Below are positions 39,826 through 49,335 of a stretch of DNA of 64,000 nt, piece after piece. Where the stretch lies: assembly GCA_963711465.1 (NCBI GenBank), contig CAVQEG010000003.1, positions 1-64,000 of the forward strand, in the 5' to 3' direction. Position 1 is the stretch's first letter; the number at the start of each line of letters is the position of its first letter. Under the pieces are notes generated by a model. It saw only the letters and a program-made list of their open reading frames with translations, was not told where the DNA came from and searched no databases. Source of the stretch: CAVQEG01 sp963711465. GTDB taxonomy: Bacteria > Bacteroidota > Ignavibacteria > OLB7. The position numbers and the translations under genes were made by a program.

Positions 39826-41562
39826 TCACCGCACCACCACGACCCGCTCGGTCACCTCCCTCGACCCCGATGCCGCCGTGATGAAGTAGCTTGCCGCCGT
39901 AAGCGCCGAGAGGTCGATGGTGAAGCGGTGGACGCCGCTCGAGAACTGCCCGTCGGCGACCGTCGCTGCAACCTCGCCGTCGAGGCGATGAACGGTCACG
40001 CGGAGTCGACCGGCGGTGGGCTGCGTGACGGTTACCGTGATCGACGTGGTCGTCGGGTTGGGCACAGTCGTGAGAACGAGTGTGGGAGAATTCTGACGGG
40101 TGAATTCGCCCACGTCCGCGACGATCCCCGCCGTGTCGCCGTAGTAGAGATAAGCGCGGCCGCGAAGCTGGACGCTGTCGCTGTAACCGGGTGCACCGAG
40201 CAACAGGTCGCTGAATCCGTCGGCGTCGACATCGCCCGCAGTGGTTCCGGTGAGACCAAGGGCTGGTCCCTCGAGCACGTCATCGATCACGGTCCGGGCA
40301 GTCGTCGCAAGTCCGCCGGCCGAACCGTAATAGACAGCGATGAATCCATCGTCGTTGCTTGGACCCGAGAAGTACGGTGCGCTCAGCACGACTTCGTCGT
40401 AACCGTCCCCATCGATGTCACCCGCGGTACGAACCCGCGTACCGAGGCGCGCCGAGTCGCGCTCACCCTCCGCACTCCAGTTCCACCCGGTCGCGAGTCC
40501 GTCGGATGAACCGTAGTAGGCGACCACACGGCCCTGTTCGAACCGATCGCCGCTGAACGTCGCCTCGCCCACCAGCACGTCGCCGTAGCCGTCGCCGTTG
40601 ACATCGCCGGCGGTCGCGACGTCGCTCCCGAGCGAATCCTGGCCGATCGTCCACGCCGCCTGTGTCCCGAGTCCGTCGGCTGAACCGTAGTAGACACGCA
40701 CCTGTCCGCCGGGGCCGACGTGGTCCGTGTCGGGAATCGAAGCCGCGACGATGACGTCGAAATACCCGTCGCCATTGACGTCGCCGGCACCTCCGGCACG
40801 CCATCCAAGCTTTGCGCCGTTCGCACCACCGGTGAGCGTCCAGTCGGCCGATCTGGACGGGCCCGTCGGCGAACCGTAATACACGTACACGCGTCCGGCA
40901 TTCACCAGGCCGGTGGAATAATTGAATGCGGTGGCGAGGACGTCGTCATATCCGTCTCCATTGACATCGCCGACCCCGGCCACGACGAATCCGAATTTGG
41001 CACCCTCCTGCTCGCCCTCTGAGGTCCACACGGCGGTATCCGAGAGCCCGGTCGACGTGCCGAGGTAGACCGATGCCCGCCCTTCGAATGAATGCCCATT
41101 GTCGTACCCATAGGCGCCGGTGATGACGTCGCCGAGACCGTCGCCGTTCACGTCGCCGGCCGCGGCGACGGAGTGCCCGAAGAAGTCGTTCGAACGGCTG
41201 CCGTCCGCCGTCCACGACGGCACGCGGTCGAGTCCGTCGGGGCCGCCGAGAAAGAGGTAGGCGCGACCGGCGCCACTGGCATAGCCATCGGCGCCGACGA
41301 GGACGTCGTCGTATCCGTCGCCATCGACATCGCCCGCGGACGCGACCGCGTTGCCGGTGAGGTTGAACTGCGCCTCACCGTCGAAGATCCAGTCCGGCGG
41401 CAGGGAGAGCTCGGTTGCTTTGCCGGTGGCCGGCGGCTGCGCAAATGCAGCCGTTGCGGCAAGCACGAGCACGGCAACGGCGACGACAGGCGCTCGTCGC
41501 GATCGATGTAGCGAGGCGCTGGTGCGGATTCTGGAGCGGTGCAGGGGGTCGTGGATGGACAT
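39826..41562 (-). CDS. Secreted FG-GAP beta-propeller protein with T9SS sorting domain
   Basis: 578 aa. Signal peptide (VVAVAVLVLAATAAFAQ), then seven FG-GAP/integrin-alpha repeats, each with a Ca2+-binding D-x-[DN]-x-D-G-x-x-D loop (GDVDGDGYDDVLVGA type), giving a seven-bladed propeller of about 430 residues. The last 85 residues (TTVPNPTTTSITVTV to RVVVVR) are a T9SS type A sorting domain. It is probably a surface adhesin or carbohydrate/protein-binding protein. It lies 302 bp downstream of the DUF4062 relic. Confidence 0.88.
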   Translation of the reverse strand: MSIHDPLHRSRIRTSASLHRSRRAPVVAVAVLVLAATAAFAQPPATGKATELSLPPDWIFDGEAQFNLTGNAVASAGDVDGDGYDDVLVGADGYASGAGRAYLFLGGPDGLDRVPSWTADGSRSNDFFGHSVAAAGDVNGDGLGDVITGAYGYDNGHSFEGRASVYLGTSTGLSDTAVWTSEGEQEGAKFGFVVAGVGDVNGDGYDDVLATAFNYSTGLVNAGRVYVYYGSPTGPSRSADWTLTGGANGAKLGWRAGGAGDVNGDGYFDVIVAASIPDTDHVGPGGQVRVYYGSADGLGTQAAWTIGQDSLGSDVATAGDVNGDGYGDVLVGEATFSGDRFEQGRVVAYYGSSDGLATGWNWSAEGERDSARLGTRVRTAGDIDGDGYDEVVLSAPYFSGPSNDDGFIAVYYGSAGGLATTARTVIDDVLEGPALGLTGTTAGDVDADGFSDLLLGAPGYSDSVQLRGRAYLYYGDTAGIVADVGEFTRQNSPTLVLTTVPNPTTTSITVTVTQPTAGRLRVTVHRLDGEVAATVADGQFSSGVHRFTIDLSALTAASYFITAASGSREVTERVVVVR

Positions 41563-41863
41563 ACGCGTGATCTCCGGGCGGATGGTGATCCGAATCGTGG
41601 GGAGATTTTCGTCCGGCGGAATGTACGGGAATTCCAGAAGGCCGCTCCGCCAGCCGTGCGTGCGTCCGGGCTCCCATACCCGGCGGTGCAGGTCGAGTCG
41701 ATTCGTGCTGCCGGCGACGCCCGGCCTGTCGAGCGCGGCCCTACGCGAGTCTCACCCAATCGCAGCACCGTCGCGCTCGGTTGAAGCGGACGTGTGCGGA
41801 GGGAACGCAGGCACAGTCATGACAGCGAGGTGCCAACGAACGCTCCCGACAGGTCAACTCCCC

Positions 41864-42060
41864 TCCGCGATCGGTCAGTCCCCAGCGCAGATCGATCTCG
41901 GTGAAGGTGATGCCGCGCTGGCGGCAGAGCGCGCGACCCCGGTGGCGCAAGCCGACCGGATCATCTCGGGGAAGATCTTCTTCACCAGATGCTCGCGTTC
42001 CTCCTGCAGATCGCGGAAGGTGGAGCTGATGAAGACGCGGAGTTCGTTCGAATTGCTCAC
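41864..42060 (-). pseudogene. DUF4062 N-terminal relic, frameshifted
   Basis: Starts at a GTG that overlaps the stop of the upstream paralogue (GTGA). SNSNELRVFISSTFRDLQEE through KKIFPE is almost identical to the intact family, then about 30 bp of foreign sequence shifts the frame. The match resumes in the next frame (ALCRQRGITFTEIDLRWGLTD) and is lost after 41864. It is a partial copy of the next tandem member. Confidence 0.85.
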
Positions 42061-45000
42061 GGCGCATCCCCCGCGGACCGCAGTTCATTGAGCCGCTGCT
42101 GCTGCTCGTAGTTCACAACACCGGCCAGCAACGCCCCGTACATTCGCTCGGCTTCGGAACGGTGATCGGTAGCGCCATCTACTCCGAGCTTCCACAACCA
42201 GTAGTGCAGCTCCGCCCTCTCCGCTTCGGAGGGGTGACCGCCGTCCTCGAGGACCGGGGCGGGTCCCGTTCCCTCGAGCATTGCTTTCAGTACTGCGGTT
42301 GCCGACGCCGCATCGCCCCCGGCGGCCGAGATCCGCGCCAGCAGCACGCGCCCCCGGAACACCGTATCCGATTTCGACAATTCCGTGGATATCGCCACGC
42401 ACTCGTCGGCCTGCGCGCGGGCATGACCAAGCACGTGCGTTTTCCATTGGCCGGGATCCGCCTTCGAAGCGTTGGTTGTCCCGGGGCCACTGGGAAGTGG
42501 TCCCTCGCTCAGAGCATCGTGCAACGCGGGAACATGCCGCCGGACGTAGTCCGGCATCTCATCGCCCGCCTGGGCCAACTCCACGAGCAACTGTGCACTG
42601 CCCGCCAGCGAGTTGGTCAGGCCGTGGCGGAAGCCGATGTCGCGGTGTTCGTCGATTGCCCGTACGAAGCACCGCAGCGCAGACTCGTACTCCTCGCGAC
42701 CGTAGTGCGCATATCCCATGTTCCCGACGGCCACGCCAATGCCGCGACGGTCCTCGAGGTCCTCGCTGATCGACAACGCCCGCTGGAAGCTCTCCAGGGC
42801 CCGGTCATACTCCCCACGAACGTCGTATACGTTGCCCGCATTGCTGACGCACATGGCGACGCCACGACGGTTCCCCAGCTCCTCACTGATCGTCAGCCCC
42901 TTCTCGTAACTCGCGAGGGCCTGGTCGTACTCCCCGCGAAGGTGGTACACGACGCCCATGTTCACGACGGCTCCGGCCGCACTGCGGCGGTCGCCAAGCA
43001 CCTCACTGGTCGTCAACCAGCGCTCGAAGTGTTCAAGCGCCCGGTCATGCTCCCCGCGTTCGGCGTGGATGGCGCCCATGTTTCCGACCGCTGCGGCGGC
43101 GCTGCGGCGGTCGCCCAGCTCGTCGCTGATCGTCAATTGGCGCGCGTGACACGCAAGGGCCAGATCGTGGTCTCCGCGATCGGCGTACACCCTGCCCATG
43201 CTCGCAACGGCCGCGGCGACGCTGCGGCGATCGCCCAGTTCCTCACTGATCGTCAACTGCTGCTGGTAGCTGGCCAGGGCGCGATCGTAGTCCCCGCGAC
43301 CGGCGTACACGTTGCCGACGCCACCGATCGCCAGGGCGACGCCGGCGCGGTCGCCCAGTTCCTCGAACAGCTTCAGCGCATTGGTCGACCGCTCCAGGGC
43401 CTCGGCATGGTCGCCACGCAACTGCAGGAACGAACCAAGGGCCAGTTCCGCGCCCGCAGCCTCTGCGACAAACCCGCCCTCGGTTGCCGCGGAGAGCGCT
43501 CTGAGCAGAAGATCGACGGCCCCCGCCCAGATAGTCAGAGAACCCAGAACGTGTGCGACGGTCGACGTCGACCGTACCTTCGCAACGGCCTCACCGGTCT
43601 GATCTTCGAGTTTCTCGCGGTAGATCGACTCCGGATCATACCCCGCCTCACGCAGGCGGGCCCACTGTGTCAGCACCTCATTGACGCCGGGGCCCGTGTT
43701 CAGCGCCTCCAGAACGTCGAGATCACCGAGCGTCTCAACCAGTTTGTCGTCGTCTCCTGCTTCGGCGTAGCCCCACAGGCGCTCGCGTGCGGTGCGCAGG
43801 CTCAACTCCACGGTTTCGAAGTACGCCCCCAGGCGTCCGTGTGTCCGGCGTCTGGTTTCCTCTTCTGCGAGGTACCGCTTCTCCACTGCGCGACGCAGGT
43901 AGTCATGGAAGAACGTCAGGCGACCCTCCTTGCGCACCAGGTGGTAGTCGAGTCCCGCGACCATGGTGCCGATCTTCAACCGGGCCAGGTCGCTGACTTC
44001 CGAGAGCTCCCGCTCGTCCAGTCCGCTGCGGCTGCACCACAGCAGCGTCATCACCTCCCGCACCGCGTGTTGCGAGTGGTCGTCTTCGAGTCGTTCCAGA
44101 ACACGCTGGAACAGATCCTCCGTCCCGGTGGCTTCCAGATAGGAATCGATGCGCTCGTCGAGCGCCTCGTGCTGGCCGACAAGGCGAAGCTCTTCCAGCA
44201 GTGTCTTCAGAAACAGCGGGTGACCGCACTTATGGTCACCCGCAATGCGATTGATCTGCGCGGCATTCAACGACTTCCGATACTCGGCCAGGTAGCGCAC
44301 CACCAGCGCCTCCCGCGCGGCCTCGGTCAGCGCCTGCATCCCCAGGCGTTTCCAGCCCCGCTTCTCCAATTCCACCAGCGTCCCCTCCACCGTCGAACTG
44401 AGGACCAGGCGGATGCTCGAGGAGATCACGTTCGGGATCCACCGAAGGCTCTGCGCCGCGCCCTGCACCTGGTTGAGGCCATCCAGCATCAACACCATCC
44501 GTCCGCCGTTTTGACGTAATGCGTGGTCCGCGTAGCCCAACCATTGTCCCAGCGCCGTTTCCAGCTGCGCGGGTTCCGAAGGGATCTCCTCCTCCCGGCC
44601 GAAACGATCCTTGATCTCCATGCAGACGTGCCGGATCACACCATAATGGTCCGTTGCGCTCGCGCCGATGCCAACGTAGTGCTCAATGACCGGCACCTCC
44701 GGGTGCTTCCGCCGGTACCCCTCGGCCCAGAACGCGAAGAGCGAACTCTTCCCGGAGCCACTTTCGGCGTACACCACCAGCGGTGGGTCATCCGAAGCGA
44801 CGTGGTCGTTGAGACGCTTGAGGTGCTGGGGATCGGCGATGTAGGCACGCCGGCGGCTCAGGGCGAATGCTGCGTGACGGGCTCGCTCTTCCTCCAATGG
44901 AGTTGGCGGTCTGGAATCGGCGAAGTCATGGTTGATGATCTCGATCAGGTAATCGGAGACCAGCTCGCCGAGAGATAGCGGGTCGCGGAACTGCTCGATC

Positions 45001-45746
45001 ACCGCGCCACTCTGGCGGATGCGGTGCTGGTAGGCTTCGAGTCGAGTGCGTTCTTCGTCTTCGGTGCCCGTATCCTCCAGAGTCGTGCGGTGGCGACGGA
45101 AGTAGAAGCGGGCGTGGTCCGGTTCATCTCTGTCGGCCGCTCCATCTGCTTCCGAACCCCTCCCCGCCTCCCCTCCTCGCGCTCCGCGCTCGAGGGGAGG
45201 TGACCCTCCAGGGGGATTGGGAGGTGGTTGCTGGCCCCCTCCTCGACCTTCGCGCTCCAGAGGAGGTGACCCTCCAGGTGTTTGGGAAGTTGGGTGCTGG
45301 TCCCCTCCTTGCGCTTCGCGTGCGGACTGGTGACCACTGGTTTCCGTCTGTGCCCGGTCCCGCAGCACCGCATACTGCGCTTCCATCTCCGTGATAGACA
45401 TCTCGTCGATCGACGCGTCTTCGATCCAGGGATACTGCTCGATCAGCGACGGATCTTTCTGTACGTCGAAGAAGCTCGGAACAAAACCATAGCGATCGCC
45501 GGTGATGCCGATGAAGTACGGGCGGCACTTGTCGACTTCTTCCAGGCAGGTGCGGATCACCTGACCGAGCGCGACATCTTCATCGGTCAGGCCCCACCGC
45601 AGGTCGACCTCGGTGAACGTGATTCCACGCTGGCGGCAGATCGCGCGGATCTCCGGGAAGATTTTCTTGACGAGATGTTCGCGTTCCTCCTGCAGATCGC
45701 GGAAGGTGGAGCTGATGAAGACCCGGAGTTCATTCTGCTGCGGCAT
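42057..45746 (-). CDS. DUF4062-STAND NTPase-TPR protein (paralogue A)
   Basis: 1229 aa. Residues 1-135 are DUF4062 (RVFISSTFRDLQEERE, VDLRWGLTDED, GDRYGFVP, SITEME), the domain that opens eukaryotic TEP1 and NPHP3. Residues 137-205 are a low-complexity linker encoded by inserted repeats. The NTPase has Walker A AESGSGKSS (327-335) and Walker B LMLDGLNQ (419-426), then winged-helix-like segments (CSRSGLDERELSE, FFHDYLRRAVEKRYL). About seven 40-residue TPRs (GDRRS...NMG.VYA.RGEYDRAL) follow, and a conserved C-terminal tail. The layout is that of NLR-like sensors; DUF4062 is the likely effector. It is 13 bp after paralogue B. Confidence 0.88.
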   Translation of the reverse strand: MPQQNELRVFISSTFRDLQEEREHLVKKIFPEIRAICRQRGITFTEVDLRWGLTDEDVALGQVIRTCLEEVDKCRPYFIGITGDRYGFVPSFFDVQKDPSLIEQYPWIEDASIDEMSITEMEAQYAVLRDRAQTETSGHQSAREAQGGDQHPTSQTPGGSPPLEREGRGGGQQPPPNPPGGSPPLERGARGGEAGRGSEADGAADRDEPDHARFYFRRHRTTLEDTGTEDEERTRLEAYQHRIRQSGAVIEQFRDPLSLGELVSDYLIEIINHDFADSRPPTPLEEERARHAAFALSRRRAYIADPQHLKRLNDHVASDDPPLVVYAESGSGKSSLFAFWAEGYRRKHPEVPVIEHYVGIGASATDHYGVIRHVCMEIKDRFGREEEIPSEPAQLETALGQWLGYADHALRQNGGRMVLMLDGLNQVQGAAQSLRWIPNVISSSIRLVLSSTVEGTLVELEKRGWKRLGMQALTEAAREALVVRYLAEYRKSLNAAQINRIAGDHKCGHPLFLKTLLEELRLVGQHEALDERIDSYLEATGTEDLFQRVLERLEDDHSQHAVREVMTLLWCSRSGLDERELSEVSDLARLKIGTMVAGLDYHLVRKEGRLTFFHDYLRRAVEKRYLAEEETRRRTHGRLGAYFETVELSLRTARERLWGYAEAGDDDKLVETLGDLDVLEALNTGPGVNEVLTQWARLREAGYDPESIYREKLEDQTGEAVAKVRSTSTVAHVLGSLTIWAGAVDLLLRALSAATEGGFVAEAAGAELALGSFLQLRGDHAEALERSTNALKLFEELGDRAGVALAIGGVGNVYAGRGDYDRALASYQQQLTISEELGDRRSVAAAVASMGRVYADRGDHDLALACHARQLTISDELGDRRSAAAAVGNMGAIHAERGEHDRALEHFERWLTTSEVLGDRRSAAGAVVNMGVVYHLRGEYDQALASYEKGLTISEELGNRRGVAMCVSNAGNVYDVRGEYDRALESFQRALSISEDLEDRRGIGVAVGNMGYAHYGREEYESALRCFVRAIDEHRDIGFRHGLTNSLAGSAQLLVELAQAGDEMPDYVRRHVPALHDALSEGPLPSGPGTTNASKADPGQWKTHVLGHARAQADECVAISTELSKSDTVFRGRVLLARISAAGGDAASATAVLKAMLEGTGPAPVLEDGGHPSEAERAELHYWLWKLGVDGATDHRSEAERMYGALLAGVVNYEQQQRLNELRSAGDAP
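45132..45338. repeat. Two 67-bp direct repeats inserted within paralogue A
   Basis: Paired units (shared core ggaggtgaccctcca at about 45197 and 45264) encode a Gly/Pro/Gln-rich linker in frame between DUF4062 and the NTPase. The related paralogues at 53104 and 56609 have no such stretch at this point. Confidence 0.75.
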
Positions 45747-45759
45747 GGTCGTACCCGGG

Positions 45760-47403
45760 TCAGGTGGGTTGCGTTGCGGCGCCCAATTCCTCGAACGGCG
45801 CTTCGTACTGGAGCTTCGGTGATGTTTCCATCAAGGTTCGGTACAGCCGCAGCGCGGCGACTCGATGGTCGCCATCGGCCGCGCCGAATTTCCAGAGCCA
45901 GTAGTGCAGTTCAGCGCGCTGTTCATCGACGGCTGCGCGTTCAAGGATCGCCCGCAACGAGTCCCTCGCGCGGTCCGCATCGCCGGTGGCGAACACAATC
46001 CGAGCCATCAGCAGATGCACATTGAACGCGGAATTCGTCCGGTGGAGGTCCTCACACAATGCAGCGCATTCTTCGGCATGATGCCGCGCCGTTTCAAGCG
46101 TCCGCGCACGCCATTCCCCGGGAGCGCGATCCAATCCCGACACATGGACGTGCAGGAAGCGTGGAGCCGCATTGAATGTCTGCGCGATGTCAAGGAGGGT
46201 CCCCGCAAGTCCCTCGAGCCAATACACCAGGCCGTAGCGATACCCGTTCTGCCTGTGTGTTTCCGCGGCGGCGGTGAAGTGTTCCAGGGCTCGCTCGAAC
46301 TGGCCGAGATCCCTCTCGATCATGGCCATGTTTCCACGCGCAAGCGCAAGCTCGTGAAGAGCCCCCAGTTCGAGGCCGATCGCTGCCTGCGCCTCGTAAC
46401 TCTCGAGCGCGCGCGCGAGCTGACCAAGTTTCGGATACACGCCACCGATATTCCCGTGAGCCCTGGCCTCACCCTGTCGGTCGCCGAGCTCCTGGCAGAT
46501 GCGCAGGTTCACGCCGTAGCAATCGAGCGCCTGTTCACACTCCCAACGAGTCGCGTGTACGTTGCCCATGTTGCCGAGCACCCGGGCCTCGCCACGCCGA
46601 TCCCCGAGCTCCCGACTGAGGCGCAACTGCACGTTGTAGTGCTCCATGGCCTCGTCGAATTGGTCTCGCGAGGCATGGACGATCCCCATGTTTCCAGTGG
46701 CACGGGCCATGCTTGCCCGGTCGCCCAGCTCTGTGCTGATACGCAACCAGACGTCGTAGCACTCAAACGCTTTGTCGTGCTCGCCACGAAATGAGTACAC
46801 GGTCCCGAGACTGCCGAGCGCATCGGCAGCGCCCTTGCGATCGCCCAATCGTTCGAATTCCTCCCGGGCTCTCTCCAGGTATTCGCTCGCCCGTTCATGG
46901 TCGACCTGTTGCTGGTACAGGCGACCCAGCAGAAGTAGTGCCCTGGCAACGGCCGGCTGATTGCCGCTCGATCTTGCCTCCTCCAACATCTGGTCGTACG
47001 TCTCCCCGGCCGCGGCCCAGACGTTGAGATTCCCCAGAACTTCGCCCAGCGTGGCGCACGCTTCAATGCGGTCGGTCGCGTCCGAGTGCCGACTGTATTG
47101 CGCCAGACTCTGCCGGTAGATTTCCGCTGCGTCCACGCCGGCCGATCGCAGTCTCGTCCACTGCCTCAGCACGTCCGAGCCACCGAGATCCGAGTACAGC
47201 AGACGGAGCGTCCCCATGTCGGCAAGCGTGTCGATCACGCCCGCGTCGTCACCGGCGCGGCTTTGTGCCCAGAGGCGTTCGTCGGCGCTACGTCTGGTGA
47301 GATCCGCCCGTTTGAAATAGTCGGCAAGTCGCCTGTATACATCGCGCTTCGAAACGCGCCGAGCGGAGCTCGTGAAGTCGAGAGGTTCGACGGGAGAAGC
47401 CAT
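45760..47403 (-). CDS. TPR-only paralogue B (lacks DUF4062 and NTPase)
   Basis: 547 aa. It begins around the residues that follow the FFHDYLRRAVEKRYL-like segment in its relatives (here SARRVSKRDVYRRLADYF), then has the same pre-TPR helical region, about six or seven 40-residue TPRs (LGDRRGEARVLGNMGNVHATRWE type) and the conserved tail ending RLYRTLMETSPKLQY. All N-terminal effector and nucleotide-binding parts are gone. The ATG at 47403 has no clear signal or new domain. It lies 13 bp before paralogue A in the same direction, so it is co-transcribed. It may be a relic or a regulator/decoy. Confidence 0.75.
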   Translation of the reverse strand: MASPVEPLDFTSSARRVSKRDVYRRLADYFKRADLTRRSADERLWAQSRAGDDAGVIDTLADMGTLRLLYSDLGGSDVLRQWTRLRSAGVDAAEIYRQSLAQYSRHSDATDRIEACATLGEVLGNLNVWAAAGETYDQMLEEARSSGNQPAVARALLLLGRLYQQQVDHERASEYLERAREEFERLGDRKGAADALGSLGTVYSFRGEHDKAFECYDVWLRISTELGDRASMARATGNMGIVHASRDQFDEAMEHYNVQLRLSRELGDRRGEARVLGNMGNVHATRWECEQALDCYGVNLRICQELGDRQGEARAHGNIGGVYPKLGQLARALESYEAQAAIGLELGALHELALARGNMAMIERDLGQFERALEHFTAAAETHRQNGYRYGLVYWLEGLAGTLLDIAQTFNAAPRFLHVHVSGLDRAPGEWRARTLETARHHAEECAALCEDLHRTNSAFNVHLLMARIVFATGDADRARDSLRAILERAAVDEQRAELHYWLWKFGAADGDHRVAALRLYRTLMETSPKLQYEAPFEELGAATQPT

Positions 47404-47864
47404 GGATGGTCTGCAGCAGAGCCACGTGCGACGCCCGGGCGCAAAGGGCCGGGAATCCGTTTGTCAGGAACGTGGTCGACGTTGGAATCGAATGAATATA
47501 GAGAGAGAGCGGCTTCGTCCGGACCGCGACCGCCATGCAATTCGATGGTGATAGACCGGTCGCAGTCCCATCGACGGTACTGCCACATGTCGCGCCCGAC
47601 TCGACGAAGACTCACCGTTCTCCCTGAGATGCTTCGAGCGATTCGTCATCGTGCCTGCGGTCCAGCGGCGGGCGTCGCCGGGAGTACACGGTGACCGGAC
47701 GACCAACCGCCTCGGAGCCGGTTCTTTGCGTGTCATCCGACCGCGCTCAACGGGACGCATCACCCGCAATCGCTATGTTGCGCCCCCGCACACCGTCTGA
47801 ACGCGAATTCACCCGCTCGAACTACTTCCCGGTTTTTCCTCACCAGTGCTCCCTGCATCGCTCC
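47404..47864. other. Intergenic region, nothing recognised
   Basis: 461 bp between divergent genes: the promoter region for the TPR/NLR-like genes on one side and the lipoprotein on the other. I see no convincing gene, RNA or repeat. Chance open frames on both strands are Arg/Ser-rich and without similarity. Confidence 0.5.
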
Positions 47865-49016
47865 ATGACACCACACGTGCAAGCACCCTATTGGGCGCTA
47901 CCCCTCGTTCTTCTGCTCGTCTCCGGCTGCGCATCGATGAAGTCGACCGACCTTCGATGGAATGGTCCAACCGACTGTACCGATTCCACGACTCGAGCCG
48001 TCGACCAGACTTCGGGCGTGTCCGCTACGGTCTGCCGCGGCCTGGCACGCGGCAAGGTATTCGTCGGCATCGTGGAGAATTGTGAGTGTGTGGCAGGTCC
48101 GAACACCAAGTCGTCGTTTTATCAGACGCTGGACGGAGCGGGACCGTACAGGTGGTCGGACGTACGGCCGGGAGAAGACGTGCCCGAAGCGGCCGTATCG
48201 TACGGCGCTCCCGTTGACGGGCGTCGAAGGGTCATTTGCCGCATGTCGGTGAATGGAACGATGATGATCGGCTACGCCGAATCACGACTGAATCCGTCAG
48301 ACTCGTGCGATTGCGTCGCTCTGAATTCCACGGGTACGCACCGTACCGAATTCGCCGTGCTGACCGGCACCATCGACGACAAGCCGTTCCCGTTCGACCG
48401 GATCGCAGCGGTGAACCATCGCAGGAACATTCTGATCGTGCGCAACGGCGACAGCTGCGGATTCTATTCATCCACCGGACACGAGATCCTCCCCTGTGAG
48501 TATGTATTCGAACCGTATTTCGACGGCCCATACGCATACGCCGACGACCGGGGAATCGTGGCACAGCACGACAACCGCTGGGGAACGCTCGGTACCGACG
48601 GCAGTATTCTGATCCCGTTCGAATACACGTACCTCGTCGGGTGGCACGGACAGTTCTACGGCCAGAAGTCCGGGAACGTCTTCCAGTTCGATAGCGCGGG
48701 CGCCGTTCCAACGTCACTGCCATATCGATTCGTGCTTGGGGTTACCGACATCACCGAGATTCGGGATGACAAATTCGTGCGAGACGCGGTGGTGTTCGTG
48801 AGCGCGAACGGCTCGGACGTCGACACCATTCATACGACCGGATCCAGCCATGCGGAAATCCGGCAGCCCGTCGTACTTCGTGTCGACGGACGCTACGGCC
48901 TGTACGACCCCGCGAATCACTCCTGGAGGGTGCCGGCCGAATACGATCGAATCGAAAACCGCGGCGACCACTTCGATGCGGTGCGTGATGGAGTCACCAC
49001 CCGAATCGACAGGTAG
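47865..49016 (+). CDS. Lipoprotein with WG-repeat-like C-terminus
   Basis: 383 aa from the ATG at 47865, chosen for its lipoprotein signal (LVLLLVSGCAS). The first 200 residues contain several Cys pairs (DCTDST, VCRGLARG, ENCECVAG, DSCDCVA) and are not recognised. Residues from about 210 resemble WG/KWG repeats: GDSCGFYSSTGHEILPCEYVF, RWGTLGTDGSILIPFEYTY and RYGLYDP...RVPAEYDRIE. These repeats form surface-exposed beta modules in Bacteroidota. It lies between the NLR-like paralogues but on the opposite strand, so its link to them is unclear. Confidence 0.6.
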   Translation: MTPHVQAPYWALPLVLLLVSGCASMKSTDLRWNGPTDCTDSTTRAVDQTSGVSATVCRGLARGKVFVGIVENCECVAGPNTKSSFYQTLDGAGPYRWSDVRPGEDVPEAAVSYGAPVDGRRRVICRMSVNGTMMIGYAESRLNPSDSCDCVALNSTGTHRTEFAVLTGTIDDKPFPFDRIAAVNHRRNILIVRNGDSCGFYSSTGHEILPCEYVFEPYFDGPYAYADDRGIVAQHDNRWGTLGTDGSILIPFEYTYLVGWHGQFYGQKSGNVFQFDSAGAVPTSLPYRFVLGVTDITEIRDDKFVRDAVVFVSANGSDVDTIHTTGSSHAEIRQPVVLRVDGRYGLYDPANHSWRVPAEYDRIENRGDHFDAVRDGVTTRIDR

Positions 49017-49335
49017 CGGCTCGATATCGTACCGATGCCGCGGCGGATTCCTCCAGACTGACTGCGCTTGCGGATGCCCGATACATGGCGCCGACCGGTG
49101 CGTGCCGACCATTCGGGATACGGCCCGAAAACGCGGGTGGGCGAATCCGCAACGATCTGGCGGATAACCGGCGAGGCGTGGCGGGCAGGGTGAGCGGAAC
49201 GCCGGGACGTTGCGACCGCGTGGGAAACGGCCGACAGCCGTCGAGACGGTGCTGCGTGCAACGAGCGATCTCCTGGGATCAGTGTCGACGACCCGGCGTG
49301 CGGGCAACGGTAATGATCTCGGGACTCGTCCCCAC
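49017..49335. other. Intergenic region between convergent genes, nothing recognised
   Basis: 319 bp between the stops of the lipoprotein gene and the methyltransferase. No terminator with a U-tract and no repeat family was identified. Overlapping open frames here look like chance. Confidence 0.45.
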
